Source: DATKPC01 sp035524275 (GTDB lineage: Bacteria > Pseudomonadota > Gammaproteobacteria > Burkholderiales > Burkholderiaceae_F). Taken from it: a DNA stretch of 25,712 bases. Every line of letters begins with the position of its first letter. Positions within the stretch are counted from its first letter, which is position 1. The notes under the pieces were generated by a model. That model did not search any database. It had not been told where the DNA came from and worked only from the letters and a program-made list of their open reading frames with translations. The stretch is from contig DATKPC010000061.1 in NCBI GenBank assembly GCA_035524275.1, positions 1 through 25,712 on the forward strand, given 5' to 3'. Positions 6,906-14,834 of this stretch are shown here, one piece after another. Both the position numbers and the translations under genes were made by a program.

Positions 6906-7856
6906 TCACCCGGTACCGTCTTCGCCGGCCGCCGCGATCGGGTGGACGTCGTGGAAGCGCGTCAGGTCGACCGTCAGGCGGTCGCCCTCGACCGCGATGA
7001 CGTCCGCATAGCGATGATCGAAGCGGATCCGGTTCAGCGAGTACTCGTGCCGCGCGTGCACGTCGTCGTTCAGGATGTCATCGGTCGCGGCGATCGCGAC
7101 GACGAGGATGTCGTCGCTGTCGTGCAGGTCTTTCGCCGTGTGGCCGTGGAACGGGCTCGCGGCGTCGATCGGGTGCATGATCGTCCACGTCAGCGCGAAC
7201 GTCGGGTTCTGGTCGCGCGCAAGCTTCAGGTCGATCAGCCGGCGGAAGTGGGTGCCTTCGAGGGTCGTCTCGCTGCGGTTCAGCGTCACGCGGACCGAGG
7301 CCGCCAGCAGCCGGTTATGGCGCTCGTTCGCGACCCGGATCATCAATGTCGGAACCGCGTTGAACGGTGCGACGACCGGGTGCTCGGCGAACATGATTCG
7401 CGCGCGCGGCCGCGAGAAACGCACGAATGCCACGCCGGTCGCCAGCGCGGTCGAGATCAGGCCGACGAACGTCTCGAGCGACGCGATGACGTGGCCGTAG
7501 ACGCCGTGCGGGAACATGTCGCCGTAGCCGACCGTCGACACGGTCTCGACGCTGAAGAAGAACGCGTCGGCGAGGCTCTCCGGGCGGGCATTGGTGATCG
7601 AGCCCGGCACGATCCAGTAGGCCGTCGCGAAGATCACATTCACGGCGAGGAAGAGCACGCTGACGAGCCCGAGGAAGCGGATCCAGTCCAGGCTCAGGAT
7701 GACGTGATAGGCCTCGCGCCACGAGGCCGGCTGGCCGCCGATCTGCGTGACCTGGCGGCGCCCGAGCCGAAAATTGACGCTGCGCGGCGTCGCCCGGCGC
7801 ACCCGCCCGCGTTTCGCCTGCGGGGCCGCCGCCTCGCGATCGTCGGCGTCGCTCAT
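6906..7856 (-). CDS. KirBac-type inward-rectifier potassium channel
   Basis: The 316-residue protein is an inner-membrane channel of the prokaryotic Kir family. After a basic cytoplasmic N-terminus (1-55) come an outer helix (about 58-82), a pore helix and the potassium filter TVGYGD (108-113), and an inner helix (about 122-146). Then follows the KirBac linker SRPRARIMFAEHPVVAPFN. The C-terminal half is the cytoplasmic IRK immunoglobulin-like domain with TLMIRVANERHN, LKLARDQNP, TWTIMHPIDAASPF and the late HHRY-like FDHRYADV. Length matches KirBac1.1 relatives. Its ATG overlaps the TGA of the upstream thioredoxin-like gene (ATGA), so the two are probably co-translated. A much longer open frame reading upstream through both neighbours is an artefact of GC-rich sequence. 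Confidence 0.93.
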   Translation of the reverse strand: MSDADDREAAAPQAKRGRVRRATPRSVNFRLGRRQVTQIGGQPASWREAYHVILSLDWIRFLGLVSVLFLAVNVIFATAYWIVPGSITNARPESLADAFFFSVETVSTVGYGDMFPHGVYGHVIASLETFVGLISTALATGVAFVRFSRPRARIMFAEHPVVAPFNAVPTLMIRVANERHNRLLAASVRVTLNRSETTLEGTHFRRLIDLKLARDQNPTFALTWTIMHPIDAASPFHGHTAKDLHDSDDILVVAIAATDDILNDDVHARHEYSLNRIRFDHRYADVIAVEGDRLTVDLTRFHDVHPIAAAGEDGTG

Positions 7857-8197
7857 CGGCTGGGCCCGGCGTCGAGCTCGCGTTGCCGCAGCCGGTCGCC
7901 CAGCTCGCGGACCTCCCGCGGCAGCGCATCCTGCGCCGGCGTCGTCAGCACGGCTTCGAGGTGCTTGCGTTGCGGGCGGATCGGCGCGCAGAACGCGGCG
8001 CGCCCGTCGGCCAGCGCGAGGATCGTCGGGAACGTCTCGACGTCGACGTCGTCGACGAGGTCGGCCTCGTCCTCGATGTCGATCCATTCGAAGCGGATCC
8101 CGGCATGCTCGGCGCCGACGGCGTCGAAGATCGTGCGGAACGCCTGGCACGTGTCGCACCAGGCGGCACACAGGCAATAGACGGACTGGATCGGCAT
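7853..8197 (-). CDS. Thioredoxin-like protein with a WCxxC site
   Basis: The 114-residue protein has a thioredoxin fold. The N-terminal strand leads straight into AAWCDTCQAF (redox pair Cys14/Cys17), then IRFEWIDIEDEADL, and VETFPTILALADGR supplies the conserved cis-proline (FPT). Two extra cysteines (Cys8, Cys10) sit just before the active site. There is no signal peptide, so it should be cytoplasmic and act as a small disulfide reductase. The N-terminus is shorter than in classic thioredoxins, and the C-terminal ~30 residues (PREVRELGDRLRQREL) look helical. It overlaps the start of the potassium channel gene by four bases. A functional link with the channel is possible but only inferred from coupling. 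Confidence 0.85.
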   Translation of the reverse strand: MPIQSVYCLCAAWCDTCQAFRTIFDAVGAEHAGIRFEWIDIEDEADLVDDVDVETFPTILALADGRAAFCAPIRPQRKHLEAVLTTPAQDALPREVRELGDRLRQRELDAGPSR

Positions 8198-8272
8198 CCC
8201 GGAAGTCGTGCTGCGGTCCGCGGCAAGTTAGCACGTTCGCGGGCCCGTTGCTGCACCGGCGCCGTGCGGACG

Positions 8273-9442
8273 CTAGCGGGCGCGGCGTTCCAGGCCCGAG
8301 ACCCTGACCCCGAGCAGCCGGATCCGGCGCGAAAGGTCGACGAGCTTCAGGCAGCCGGCGGCGACGCCGCGGATGCGCCGCGCGTCGTCGATCGCTTCCT
8401 CGATCGTGCGGTCGCGCGTGACGGTCCTGAAGTCCTCGAATCGCAGCTTGATGCCGATCGTGCGCCCGCGGTAGCCCTTGCGCTGCAGATCGTCGGCCAG
8501 CCGCTCGCACAGGCCGGTGAAGATCGGCGTCAGCGACGACCGGTCGCGCACGGCGTGCAGGTCGCGATCGAACGTCGTCTCGCGACTGATGGACTTCGGT
8601 TCCGACGCGGTGACGACGGGCCGATCGTCGCGCCCGTGCGCCGCGGCCCGCAGCCAGCTCGCGAAGCGCGCGCCCAGCGTCGTGGCGAGCGTCGCGCGCA
8701 ACGCCTCGTCGGCGCGCGCGGCATCGCCGATCGTGCGGATCCCGAGAGCCGCCAGCCGCGCGTCGGCCTTCGGTCCGACGCCGTTCAACCGCCGCACCGG
8801 CAGCGGCCAGAGTCGATCCTCGACATCGTCCGGCGTCACGAGCGTGAGCCCGTCGGGCTTGTCGAGCTCCGAGGCGATCTTCGCGACGAGCTTGTTGCGG
8901 GCGAGCCCGACGGAGCACGTGAGCCCGGTCGCCGCGCGCACCGCCGCGCGGATCTGCTGCGCCACCTCGCGCGCGCACCACCAGGCATCCTGCGCATCGT
9001 CGATCCGCGCCGCGACGATCGGCGTGAGGTCGATGTAGACCTCGTCGATGCCGCGGTCCTCGACGAGCGGCGCGATCTCGCGGATCGCCGCCTTGAAGCG
9101 GCGCGACATCGCGCGGTACTGCTCGAAGTCGACCGGCAGCAGGATCGCGTCGGGCGCCAGGCGGGCCGCCTTCATCAGGCCCATGGCCGAATGCAGTCCC
9201 AGTTCGCGCGCCGGGTAGGTCGCGGTCGTGATCACGCCGCGTCCGACATATTGCGCGAGCCGCATGTAGGTTCGCTGCATCGCGCCGGTCGCCGGATCGA
9301 TGCGCTCCCGCGGCGTCGCCTCGCGCGAGCCGCCGATGACGACCGGCTCGCCGCGCAGGTCCGGATAGCGCAGCAACTCGACGGACGCGTAGAAGGCGTC
9401 CATGTCGAGGTGGGCGACGACCCTGATCCCGTTCGCGTCCAT
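8273..9442 (-). CDS. dinB: DNA polymerase IV (Y-family translesion polymerase)
   Basis: The 389-residue Y-family polymerase carries out error-prone translesion synthesis. The catalytic triad is visible: HLDMDAF (Asp13) and the GIDEVYIDL motif (Asp133/Glu134; usually SIDEAYLD). The helix-hairpin-helix stretch LPVRRLNGVGPKADARLAALGI and the little-finger region with KSISRETTFD follow. Between GEPVVIGG and GRGVITTATYPARELGLHSAM there is about 25 residues more than in E. coli DinB (about residues 39-66), a length variation I believe is common in betaproteobacterial DinB. An in-frame TTG at 9454 is a weaker start than ATG 9442. No beta-clamp motif of the classic form is obvious at the C-terminus. 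No LexA box was recognised upstream, so damage regulation is unproven. Confidence 0.93.
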   Translation of the reverse strand: MDANGIRVVAHLDMDAFYASVELLRYPDLRGEPVVIGGSREATPRERIDPATGAMQRTYMRLAQYVGRGVITTATYPARELGLHSAMGLMKAARLAPDAILLPVDFEQYRAMSRRFKAAIREIAPLVEDRGIDEVYIDLTPIVAARIDDAQDAWWCAREVAQQIRAAVRAATGLTCSVGLARNKLVAKIASELDKPDGLTLVTPDDVEDRLWPLPVRRLNGVGPKADARLAALGIRTIGDAARADEALRATLATTLGARFASWLRAAAHGRDDRPVVTASEPKSISRETTFDRDLHAVRDRSSLTPIFTGLCERLADDLQRKGYRGRTIGIKLRFEDFRTVTRDRTIEEAIDDARRIRGVAAGCLKLVDLSRRIRLLGVRVSGLERRAR

Positions 9443-9504
9443 CGGAGACGGCAATTATCCGGGCGGCGTCGGCTCCCGGGTCGCCCCCGCGCGCCCCGCG
9501 CGGC

Positions 9505-10257
9505 TCAGATCGACCTCATGTACGTGGCGCGCACGCGATCGAGATGGCGTCGCATGCACAGCCGCGACCACTCCGCATCGCGCGAGACGATCGCGCGGTA
9601 GATCTGCTCGTGCTCGCCGTGGCTGGCATCGATCATCGCCTGGTCGGTGAAGATCTCGTCGAAGCGGCGATACAGCGGCGAGGCGCGCTGGATCCAGAGC
9701 AGCGTCACCAGGCGCTCGTAGACCGGGTTGCCGCTGCAACGGGCGATCTGCTCGTGGAAACGGCGATCCTCCGCCCAGTGCTGCGGCGGTTCGTGCGCCG
9801 CGGCCTGCTGCCCGCCGCGCGGCAATCCGTCGAACGCATCGCGCAGCGCGGCCAGGTCGTCGGCCGTGGCCTGCGCCGCGGCGAGCGCCGCGGTTTCCGG
9901 CTCGATCAGCAGGCGCGCATCCAGCACTTCGATCGGTCCGACGTCGAGCCACGTCTCGGCGATCGCCGGCGCGGGGCCATGCGGCGACGGTACGTCCACG
10001 ACCGGAGAGGATGGCGTCGCGACGGGCAGTACCGTGACACCGTGACCCACCTTCACCGCGACGCGGCCCTCGACTTCGAGGGCCACGAGGGCTTCGCGGA
10101 CCGACGTGCGGCTGACGTGCAGCAGGCCCGCGAGCTCGCGTTCAGGCGGCAACAGGGAGCCGACCGGGTAGTGCCCCTGGTCGATCTGGTCGCGCAGGGC
10201 GTCGGCAATCTGGCGGTAAAGGCGCTTGGTCTCGAGCGGTGCGAGCTGCGACGACAT
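9505..10257 (-). CDS. GntR-family regulator, FadR/FCD subgroup
   Basis: The 250-residue protein has an N-terminal winged helix of the GntR type (about 12-77; PVGSLLPPERELAGLLHVSRTSVREAL) and a C-terminal all-helical FCD ligand domain (about 105-245). The likely metal ligands of the FCD pocket are Asp164 and His168 (AEDRRFHEQIA), His216 (GEHEQIY) and His238 (RRHLDRV). Regulators of this subgroup usually repress hexuronate, fuconate or related sugar-acid operons and are released by a pathway acid. The gene is divergent from the UxaA/SDR/AKR/lactonase/ABC run. The shared upstream region contains TTGGTC half-sites at both predicted promoters, so I infer repression of the divergent operon and of itself, with a sugar acid as inducer. 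Confidence 0.92.
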   Translation of the reverse strand: MSSQLAPLETKRLYRQIADALRDQIDQGHYPVGSLLPPERELAGLLHVSRTSVREALVALEVEGRVAVKVGHGVTVLPVATPSSPVVDVPSPHGPAPAIAETWLDVGPIEVLDARLLIEPETAALAAAQATADDLAALRDAFDGLPRGGQQAAAHEPPQHWAEDRRFHEQIARCSGNPVYERLVTLLWIQRASPLYRRFDEIFTDQAMIDASHGEHEQIYRAIVSRDAEWSRLCMRRHLDRVRATYMRSI

Positions 10258-10310
10258 GTTCCGCTGCCGAGCGCGGCGATCTTCGGCGCTTCGGCTCTCC
10301 CGTGCCCGCG

Positions 10311-10338
10311 ACTATATCGCAGCCCCCGGCGATTGGTC
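10311..10338 (-). promoter_or_regulatory. Possible autoregulated promoter of the GntR gene
   Basis: On the minus strand a TATAGT -10 hexamer (plus 10311-10316, ACTATA) lies about 55 bases before the GntR start codon. Sixteen bases upstream, where the -35 hexamer should be, sits GACCAA (plus 10333-10338, TTGGTC), which matches the half-site found in the operators. The -35 is therefore poor as a promoter element but well placed for repressor binding. Confidence 0.4.
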
Positions 10339-10348
10339 TAAAGGTTTG

Positions 10349-10361
10349 TTGGTCGTGCCAA
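10349..10361. promoter_or_regulatory. Predicted GntR/FCD operator, TTGG-N5-CCAA
   Basis: TTGGTCGTGCCAA is a near-palindrome that resembles the TTGGTnnnACCAA sites of the UxuR/ExuR/LldR branch of FadR-type regulators. It starts 16 bp after another TTGGTC (10333) and ends 12 bp upstream of the -35 hexamer of the forward promoter. Confidence 0.6.
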
Positions 10362-10373
10362 TGGGCGGAATTC

Positions 10374-10402
10374 TTGACAATCCATCCGTCGAATCGTAGA
10401 TT
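10374..10402 (+). promoter_or_regulatory. Sigma-70-like promoter of the sugar-acid operon
   Basis: TTGACA (10374-10379, a perfect -35) is followed after 17 bases by TAGATT (10397-10402, 4 of 6 matches to the -10 consensus). Transcription would start near 10409, giving a leader of about 118 bases before the GTG start at 10527. This is the best promoter-like sequence in the window and points towards the UxaA genes. Confidence 0.7.
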
Positions 10403-10415
10403 TCTCGGCCGAAGG

Positions 10416-10424
10416 TTGGACCAA
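10416..10424. promoter_or_regulatory. Second predicted GntR/FCD operator at the transcription start
   Basis: TTGGACCAA is a perfect compact palindrome containing the GACCAA half-site in reverse. It lies just downstream of the -10 hexamer, over or next to the predicted transcription start, a typical repressor position. Together with the upstream site it could allow cooperative binding or looping across the promoter. Confidence 0.55.
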
Positions 10425-10526
10425 TGAAGGGTCGCTCGATGTCGGGTCGGCCCATCGGTCGCGATGGCGCGGTGCGCCGATCGCGCACGCCGGGGTTGCG
10501 CCATCACGTCGAGGACTGATCCGCCC

Positions 10527-10883
10527 GTGTCGACCGAAGACGACCACGATCCGCGCCTGATCCTGCTCGATCGCGCGGACAACTGCCTGATCGCGGCGAC
10601 GCGCCTGCCGGCCGGAACGACGCTGCGGATCGATGGCGTCGCCGTGCGCCTGGAGCGCGACATCGAGCTCGGCCACAAGCTCGCGCGCCGCGACATCGCG
10701 GCCGGCGAGAAGGTCGTGCGCTGCGGCGCGCTGATCGGGACGTGCACGCGCCCGACGGCCCGCGGCAGCCACCTGCACATCCACAACCTGCGCAGCGACT
10801 ACATCCCGACCTATACCCTCGCCGAGGGCGAGCGCTATGTCGAGGAGGCGCAGGGGCGCGGCGGGACGGGGGCGGCGCGATGA
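10527..10883 (+). CDS. UxaA-family dehydratase, N-terminal SAF-domain subunit
   Basis: The 118-residue protein corresponds to the small SAF domain at the N-terminus of altronate/galactarate dehydratases: DNCLIAATRLPAGTTL, then LERDIELGHKLARRDIAAGEKVVRCGALIG and a His-rich end GSHLHIHNLRSDY. The HIHN type of motif and the preceding helix are conserved in the family. It works with the large subunit encoded immediately downstream (ATGA overlap) as one dehydratase for an aldonic acid, here probably L-fuconate. An open frame extends upstream to ATG 10464, but GTG 10527 fits the family start, with GAGGA about 11 bases before it. Campylobacter jejuni carries a similarly split uxaA pair in its fucose locus. 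Confidence 0.85.
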   Translation: MSTEDDHDPRLILLDRADNCLIAATRLPAGTTLRIDGVAVRLERDIELGHKLARRDIAAGEKVVRCGALIGTCTRPTARGSHLHIHNLRSDYIPTYTLAEGERYVEEAQGRGGTGAAR

Positions 10884-12115
10884 ACGGGACCCGGCCGTTG
10901 ACCGGCTACCGGCGCGACGACGGGCGCAAGGGCATCCGCAACGTCGTCGCGGTCGCGTATCTCGTCGAGTGCGCGCGGCACGTCGCCGACCAGGTCGTCC
11001 GCCGCGTCGATGCGCCCGACGTCCACCTCGTCGGTTTTCCCGGCTGCTTCCCCAATCCGTACGCGGATCGGATGATGAAGAGCCTGCTGACGCACCCGAA
11101 CGTCGGCGCGGCGCTGCTCGTGTCGCTCGGCTGCGAGAGTTTCGACAAGCGCTCGCTGGGCGCGGCCGTCGCCGCGAGCGGGCGCCCGGTCTTCACGCTG
11201 ACGATCCAGGAGCACGGCGGCACGCGGGCGACCGTCGACCGCGGCGTGGCCTGGGTCCGCGATGTCGTCGAGGCGCTGCGCGCCGAGCCGCGCGAGCCGA
11301 TGCGGCTTGACGAGCTCGTCGTCGCGACGGTCTGCGGCGGATCCGACAGCACGAGCGGGATCACGGCCAACCCGGCCGTCGGCCGGGCCTTCGACAGCCT
11401 CATCGCCGGCGGCGCGACCTGCATCTTCGAGGAGACCGGCGAGCTCGTCGGCTGCGAACCGCACATGGCGACGCGGGCGGCGACGCCGCAGCTGGGCGAG
11501 GAGATCCGCCGCTGCGTCGGGAAGGCCGCGCGCTACTACGAGACGCTGGGCCACGGCAGCTTCGCGCCCGGCAACGCCGACGGCGGCCTGACGACGCAGG
11601 AGGAAAAGTCGCTCGGCGCGTACGCGAAAAGCGGCAGCTCGACGATCCAGGGGATCATCAAGCCGGCCGAACGGCCGCCAAGCGCCGGGCTGTACCTGCT
11701 CGACGTCGTTCCCGACGGCGAGGTGCGCTTCGGATTCCCGAACATCTCCGACAACGCCGAGATCGTCGAACTGCTGTCCTGCGGCGCGCACCTGACGCTG
11801 TTCACGACCGGGCGCGGGTCGGTGGTCGGCTCCGCGATCGGGCCGGTCATCAAGGTCTGCGCCAATCCGGACACCTACGCGCGGCTGCGCGACGACATGG
11901 ACGTCGATGCCGGGCGGATCCTGCGGCAGCAGGCGACGCTCGACGAGGTGGGCCGCGAGATCTACGACCTCACGCTCGCCGTCGCCGCCGGGGCACCGAG
12001 CCGCTCCGAAGACCTGGGGCACCGGGAATTCATCCTGACGTACAAGCATTTCGAGCCGTCCGGACCCGCGTGCCTGCCGCGGCGGATCGTCAACGCGCCG
12101 GCGGGCGTCGCCTGA
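10880..12115 (+). CDS. UxaA-family dehydratase, large catalytic subunit (probable L-fuconate dehydratase)
   Basis: The 411-residue protein matches the C-terminal catalytic part of altronate/galactarate dehydratases. Landmarks are GYRRDDGRKGIRN (9-21), the SLGCE motif, EHGGTRATVDRG, the long signature CGGSDSTSGITANPAVG, EETGELVGCEP, GNADGGLTTQEEKSLG and the C-terminal GRGSVVGSAIGPVIKVCANPDTY. These enzymes dehydrate sugar acids to 2-keto-3-deoxy acids using a metal centre. The flanking genes (lactonase, aldose and keto-deoxy-acid dehydrogenases) suggest L-fuconate as substrate, replacing the unrelated enolase-superfamily FucD found in Xanthomonas. Start and upstream stop overlap as ATGA. Galactonate or arabinonate dehydration is an alternative. 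Confidence 0.88.
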   Translation: MNGTRPLTGYRRDDGRKGIRNVVAVAYLVECARHVADQVVRRVDAPDVHLVGFPGCFPNPYADRMMKSLLTHPNVGAALLVSLGCESFDKRSLGAAVAASGRPVFTLTIQEHGGTRATVDRGVAWVRDVVEALRAEPREPMRLDELVVATVCGGSDSTSGITANPAVGRAFDSLIAGGATCIFEETGELVGCEPHMATRAATPQLGEEIRRCVGKAARYYETLGHGSFAPGNADGGLTTQEEKSLGAYAKSGSSTIQGIIKPAERPPSAGLYLLDVVPDGEVRFGFPNISDNAEIVELLSCGAHLTLFTTGRGSVVGSAIGPVIKVCANPDTYARLRDDMDVDAGRILRQQATLDEVGREIYDLTLAVAAGAPSRSEDLGHREFILTYKHFEPSGPACLPRRIVNAPAGVA

Positions 12116-12125
12116 AGGGGATCGA

Positions 12126-12863
12126 ATGACCGGACGACTGCGGGGCAAGGTCGCCTTCGTGACCGCGGCGGCGCAGGGAATCGGGCGGGCGGCGGCGCTG
12201 GCGATGCACGCCGAAGGCGCGCGCGTCTGGGCGACCGACGTGCAGGCCGGGGCGCTCGCGGAACTTGCCGCCGCCGGACTGCAGACGCGCGTGCTCGACG
12301 TCACCGATGCGGCGGCGATCGACGCGGCGCGCGCGGCGGCCGGGCCGGTCGACGTGCTCTTCAACTGCGCCGGGATGGTCGCCGACGGCACGGTGCTCGA
12401 CGGCGACGAGAGCGACTGGGACCTCAGTTTCGAGCTCAACGTGAAGAGCATGTACCGGACGTGCCGTGCCTTCCTGCCGGCGATGCTCGAGCGCGGCGGC
12501 GGCTCGATCGTCAACATGGCGTCGATGGCCTCGAGCATCAAGGGCTTCCCCCGCCGCTGCGCCTACGGCGCGACGAAGGCCGCGGTGATCGGCCTGACGA
12601 AGGCGATCGCCGCGGACTACGTCACGCGCGGCATTCGCTGCAATGCGGTCTGTCCGGGCACGGTCGATACGCCGTCGTTGCGCGGCCGGATCGCGGCCGC
12701 GCCCGATCCGGTTGCCGCGGAGAAGGCTTTCATCGCGCGCCAGCCCATGGGCCGGCTCGCGACCGTCGAGGACATCGTGCCGGTCATCGTCTACCTGGCG
12801 AGCGACGAGTCGAAGTTCGTCACCGGCCAGGCCCTCAGCGTCGATGGCGGCGTGACGATCTGA
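12126..12863 (+). CDS. SDR dehydrogenase, BDH2/DHRS6-like (probable 2-keto-3-deoxy-L-fuconate dehydrogenase)
   Basis: The 245-residue classical short-chain dehydrogenase has its cofactor motif at 13-21 (TAAAQGIGR), Asp38 after strand 2 (NAD preference), NCAG at 80-83 and the catalytic set Ser133, Tyr147 and Lys151. It is strikingly close to human BDH2/DHRS6 as I remember that sequence: TAAAQGIG, QTRVLDVT, DVLFN-AG, GTVLD, LNV-SMY, SS-KG, TKAAVIGLTK, GIRCN-VCPGTVDTPSL, YLASDES. Bacterial members of this group include the Xanthomonas 2-keto-3-deoxy-L-fuconate dehydrogenase, which fits the gene order. It begins 10 bases after the dehydratase stop, with GAAGGGGAT as a ribosome-binding site. The alternative is an L-fucose dehydrogenase, as for the SDR of the Campylobacter and Burkholderia fucose loci. 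Confidence 0.9.
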   Translation: MTGRLRGKVAFVTAAAQGIGRAAALAMHAEGARVWATDVQAGALAELAAAGLQTRVLDVTDAAAIDAARAAAGPVDVLFNCAGMVADGTVLDGDESDWDLSFELNVKSMYRTCRAFLPAMLERGGGSIVNMASMASSIKGFPRRCAYGATKAAVIGLTKAIAADYVTRGIRCNAVCPGTVDTPSLRGRIAAAPDPVAAEKAFIARQPMGRLATVEDIVPVIVYLASDESKFVTGQALSVDGGVTI

Positions 12864-12888
12864 GATCCCGCGGGCGACGCCGACGGCC

Positions 12889-13959
12889 ATGCCGACCCTC
12901 GCCACGCGCCGCCTGCCGCGGCGCGACGTCACGCTGACCGCGCTCGGCCTGGGCGGCGCGCCGCTCGGCGGCCTGTATCGCGCGGTCGGCGAGGCGCAGG
13001 CGCGCGAGACGATCGTCGGGGCGTGGCAGGCCGGGGTCCGCTACTTCGACACGGCACCGTATTACGGCTACGGCGCGAGCGAATTGCGGGTCGGCGCCGC
13101 GCTGCGGGAACTCGAGGCCGGCGACGCCGTCATCAGCACGAAGGTCGGCCGCCTGCTGCGCCCGCGGACGACACCGCAGGCCGCGGACGACACCTGGATC
13201 CGCCCCCTGCCGTTCGAACCCTACTATGACTACACCGGCGCCGGCATCCTGCGTTCGTTCGAGGACAGCCAGCAGCGGCTCGGGATTGACCGCATCGATA
13301 TCCTGCTGATTCACGACATCGGACGCCTGACGCACGGCGCCGACGACGCGCGGACGTTCGCGCAGCTCGTCGACCGCGGCGGATTCGCGGCGCTCGACGA
13401 GCTGCGCCGCAGCGGGCGCGTCCGTGCCGTCGGCATCGGCGTCAACGAAGTCGAGGCGGTCGAGCGCGTCATGGCGGCGTTCGACATGGACTGCGTGCTG
13501 CTCGCCGGCCGCTATACGCTGCTGGAGCAGGGCGCCGCGCCGCTGCTGGCGCGCTGCGCCGAGCGCGGCATCGGCGTCATTGTCGGTGGCGCCTTCAACT
13601 CCGGGATCCTGGCGGACGCGCCCGCGGCCGCCACCGGGGCGGCGCGCTACAACTACCTGCCGGCGGAGCCGGCGATCGTGAAGCGCGTCGCGCGGCTCGC
13701 GCGCGCCTGCGAGCAATACGACGTGCCCCTGCCGGCGGCGGCGTTGCAGTTCGTCCTCGCGCACGAGGCCGTCGTCTCGTGCGTCACGGGGGCGCGCAAT
13801 GCGCGCGAGCTGCGGCAGAACGTCGCGTGGGCGACCCAGCCGCTGCCGACGGCGTTTTGGGACGCCCTGCGGCGCGACGGGCTCGTGGATCCCGCCTGCC
13901 CGGTCCCGGGATCTGCACCGTCCACGGATCCGGCAAGCCGGCGCGGAGCCCGCGGATGA
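12889..13959 (+). CDS. Aldo/keto reductase, probable L-fucose (D-threo-aldose) 1-dehydrogenase
   Basis: The 356-residue aldo/keto reductase is of the D-threo-aldose/L-galactose dehydrogenase branch. The catalytic tetrad is complete: Asp54 and Tyr59 (RYFDTAPYYG), Lys85 (VISTKVGR) and His142 (DILLIHDIG). The N-terminal LGLGGAPLGGLY and the later GRYTLLEQ and GGAFNSGIL stretches are typical of the group. It oxidises the sugar to its lactone, which the next gene's product would open. The stop overlaps the ATG of the lactonase gene (ATGA). L-fucose is inferred from neighbours; these enzymes also accept L-galactose, D-arabinose and L-xylose. The C-terminal ~25 residues, rich in Pro, Ser and Arg, are probably disordered. 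Confidence 0.9.
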   Translation: MPTLATRRLPRRDVTLTALGLGGAPLGGLYRAVGEAQARETIVGAWQAGVRYFDTAPYYGYGASELRVGAALRELEAGDAVISTKVGRLLRPRTTPQAADDTWIRPLPFEPYYDYTGAGILRSFEDSQQRLGIDRIDILLIHDIGRLTHGADDARTFAQLVDRGGFAALDELRRSGRVRAVGIGVNEVEAVERVMAAFDMDCVLLAGRYTLLEQGAAPLLARCAERGIGVIVGGAFNSGILADAPAAATGAARYNYLPAEPAIVKRVARLARACEQYDVPLPAAALQFVLAHEAVVSCVTGARNARELRQNVAWATQPLPTAFWDALRRDGLVDPACPVPGSAPSTDPASRRGARG

Positions 13960-14834
13960 GCGCGCGCGCGCCGCGCCGCGTGGACGCGCATCAGCATTTC
14001 TGGTCGCTGGCGCGGGGCGACTACGGTTGGCTGACGCCGGCGCTGGCCCCGATCCATCGCGACTTCGGCGCGGCCGATCTGGCGCCGCTGCTGCGGGACG
14101 CCGATGTCGGAGCGACCGTGCTCGTGCAGGCGGCACCGACCGTCGACGAGACGCGATTCCTGCTCGACATCGCGCGCGCGACCGCGTTCGTCGCCGGCGT
14201 CGTCGGCTGGGTCGACCTCGCCGCGCCGGGCGCCGCGGCGCGGATCGAGTCGCTTTCCGTCGACCCGAAACTCAAGGGACTGCGGCCGATGCTGCAGGAC
14301 CTTCCGGATCCGCGCTGGATCGCGGAGGCGCCGATCGGCGCCGCGGTCGACGCCATGCAGGCGTGCGGGCTGCGGCTGGATGCGCTCGTCCGCGCCGAGC
14401 ACCTGCAGCCGCTGCTGAGCTTCGCGCGCCGCTACCCGGCACTGCCGATCGTCATCGACCACCTGGCCAAGCCGCGGCCGGATCGCAGCGACTTCGAGGG
14501 ATGGCAGCGCGGGATGCGCGAGCTCGCGGCGCGCGAGCAGACGTACTGCAAGCTCTCGGGGCTGGCGACCGAATTCGGATCGGGCTGGAGCGCCGACAGC
14601 CTGCGGCCGTGGGTCGACAGCGTGCTCGAGGCGTTCGGCCCGGCGCGAATCCTGTGGGGCAGCGACTGGCCGGTCCTGCTGCTCGCCGGCGACTACCGCG
14701 GCTGGATCGACGCGGCGACACGCCTCGTCGGCGGCCTGGCCGAGTCCGAACGCGAGTCGATCTGGGGCGGCGCGGCCCGCCGCTTCTACGGGCTCGGCGA
14801 GCCTTCGGAGTGGACCCTCGATGCCGCCCGCTGA
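13956..14834 (+). CDS. COG3618 amidohydrolase, probable L-fucono-1,5-lactonase
   Basis: The 292-residue TIM-barrel metal hydrolase shows the amidohydrolase-2 signature. His-x-His follows strand 1 (VDAHQHFW, His12/His14). A long-conserved segment reads KLKGLRPMLQDLPDPRW, then VIDHLAKP with a metal or substrate His, CKLSGLATE, and near the end LWGSDWPV with the catalytic Asp. COG3618 members next to aldose dehydrogenases hydrolyse sugar lactones; the Burkholderia multivorans enzyme is an L-fuconolactonase. It joins the aldose dehydrogenase and the UxaA dehydratase steps. It overlaps the next gene by 14 bases, so the importer genes belong to the same transcript. Confidence 0.9.
   Translation: MSARAPRRVDAHQHFWSLARGDYGWLTPALAPIHRDFGAADLAPLLRDADVGATVLVQAAPTVDETRFLLDIARATAFVAGVVGWVDLAAPGAAARIESLSVDPKLKGLRPMLQDLPDPRWIAEAPIGAAVDAMQACGLRLDALVRAEHLQPLLSFARRYPALPIVIDHLAKPRPDRSDFEGWQRGMRELAAREQTYCKLSGLATEFGSGWSADSLRPWVDSVLEAFGPARILWGSDWPVLLLAGDYRGWIDAATRLVGGLAESERESIWGGAARRFYGLGEPSEWTLDAAR

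Noticed and set aside
7857..8981. Upstream extension of the KirBac frame to 691 codons
   Set aside because: The extension is antisense-free but out of frame with the thioredoxin-like and DinB proteins it overlaps, has low-complexity Arg/Ala composition, and the channel has a family-like start at 7856.
9319..9402. Extra ~25 residues in DNA polymerase IV as a novel insertion
   Set aside because: Longer versions of this segment are, to my knowledge, common in betaproteobacterial DinB proteins, and catalytic motifs are intact on both sides.
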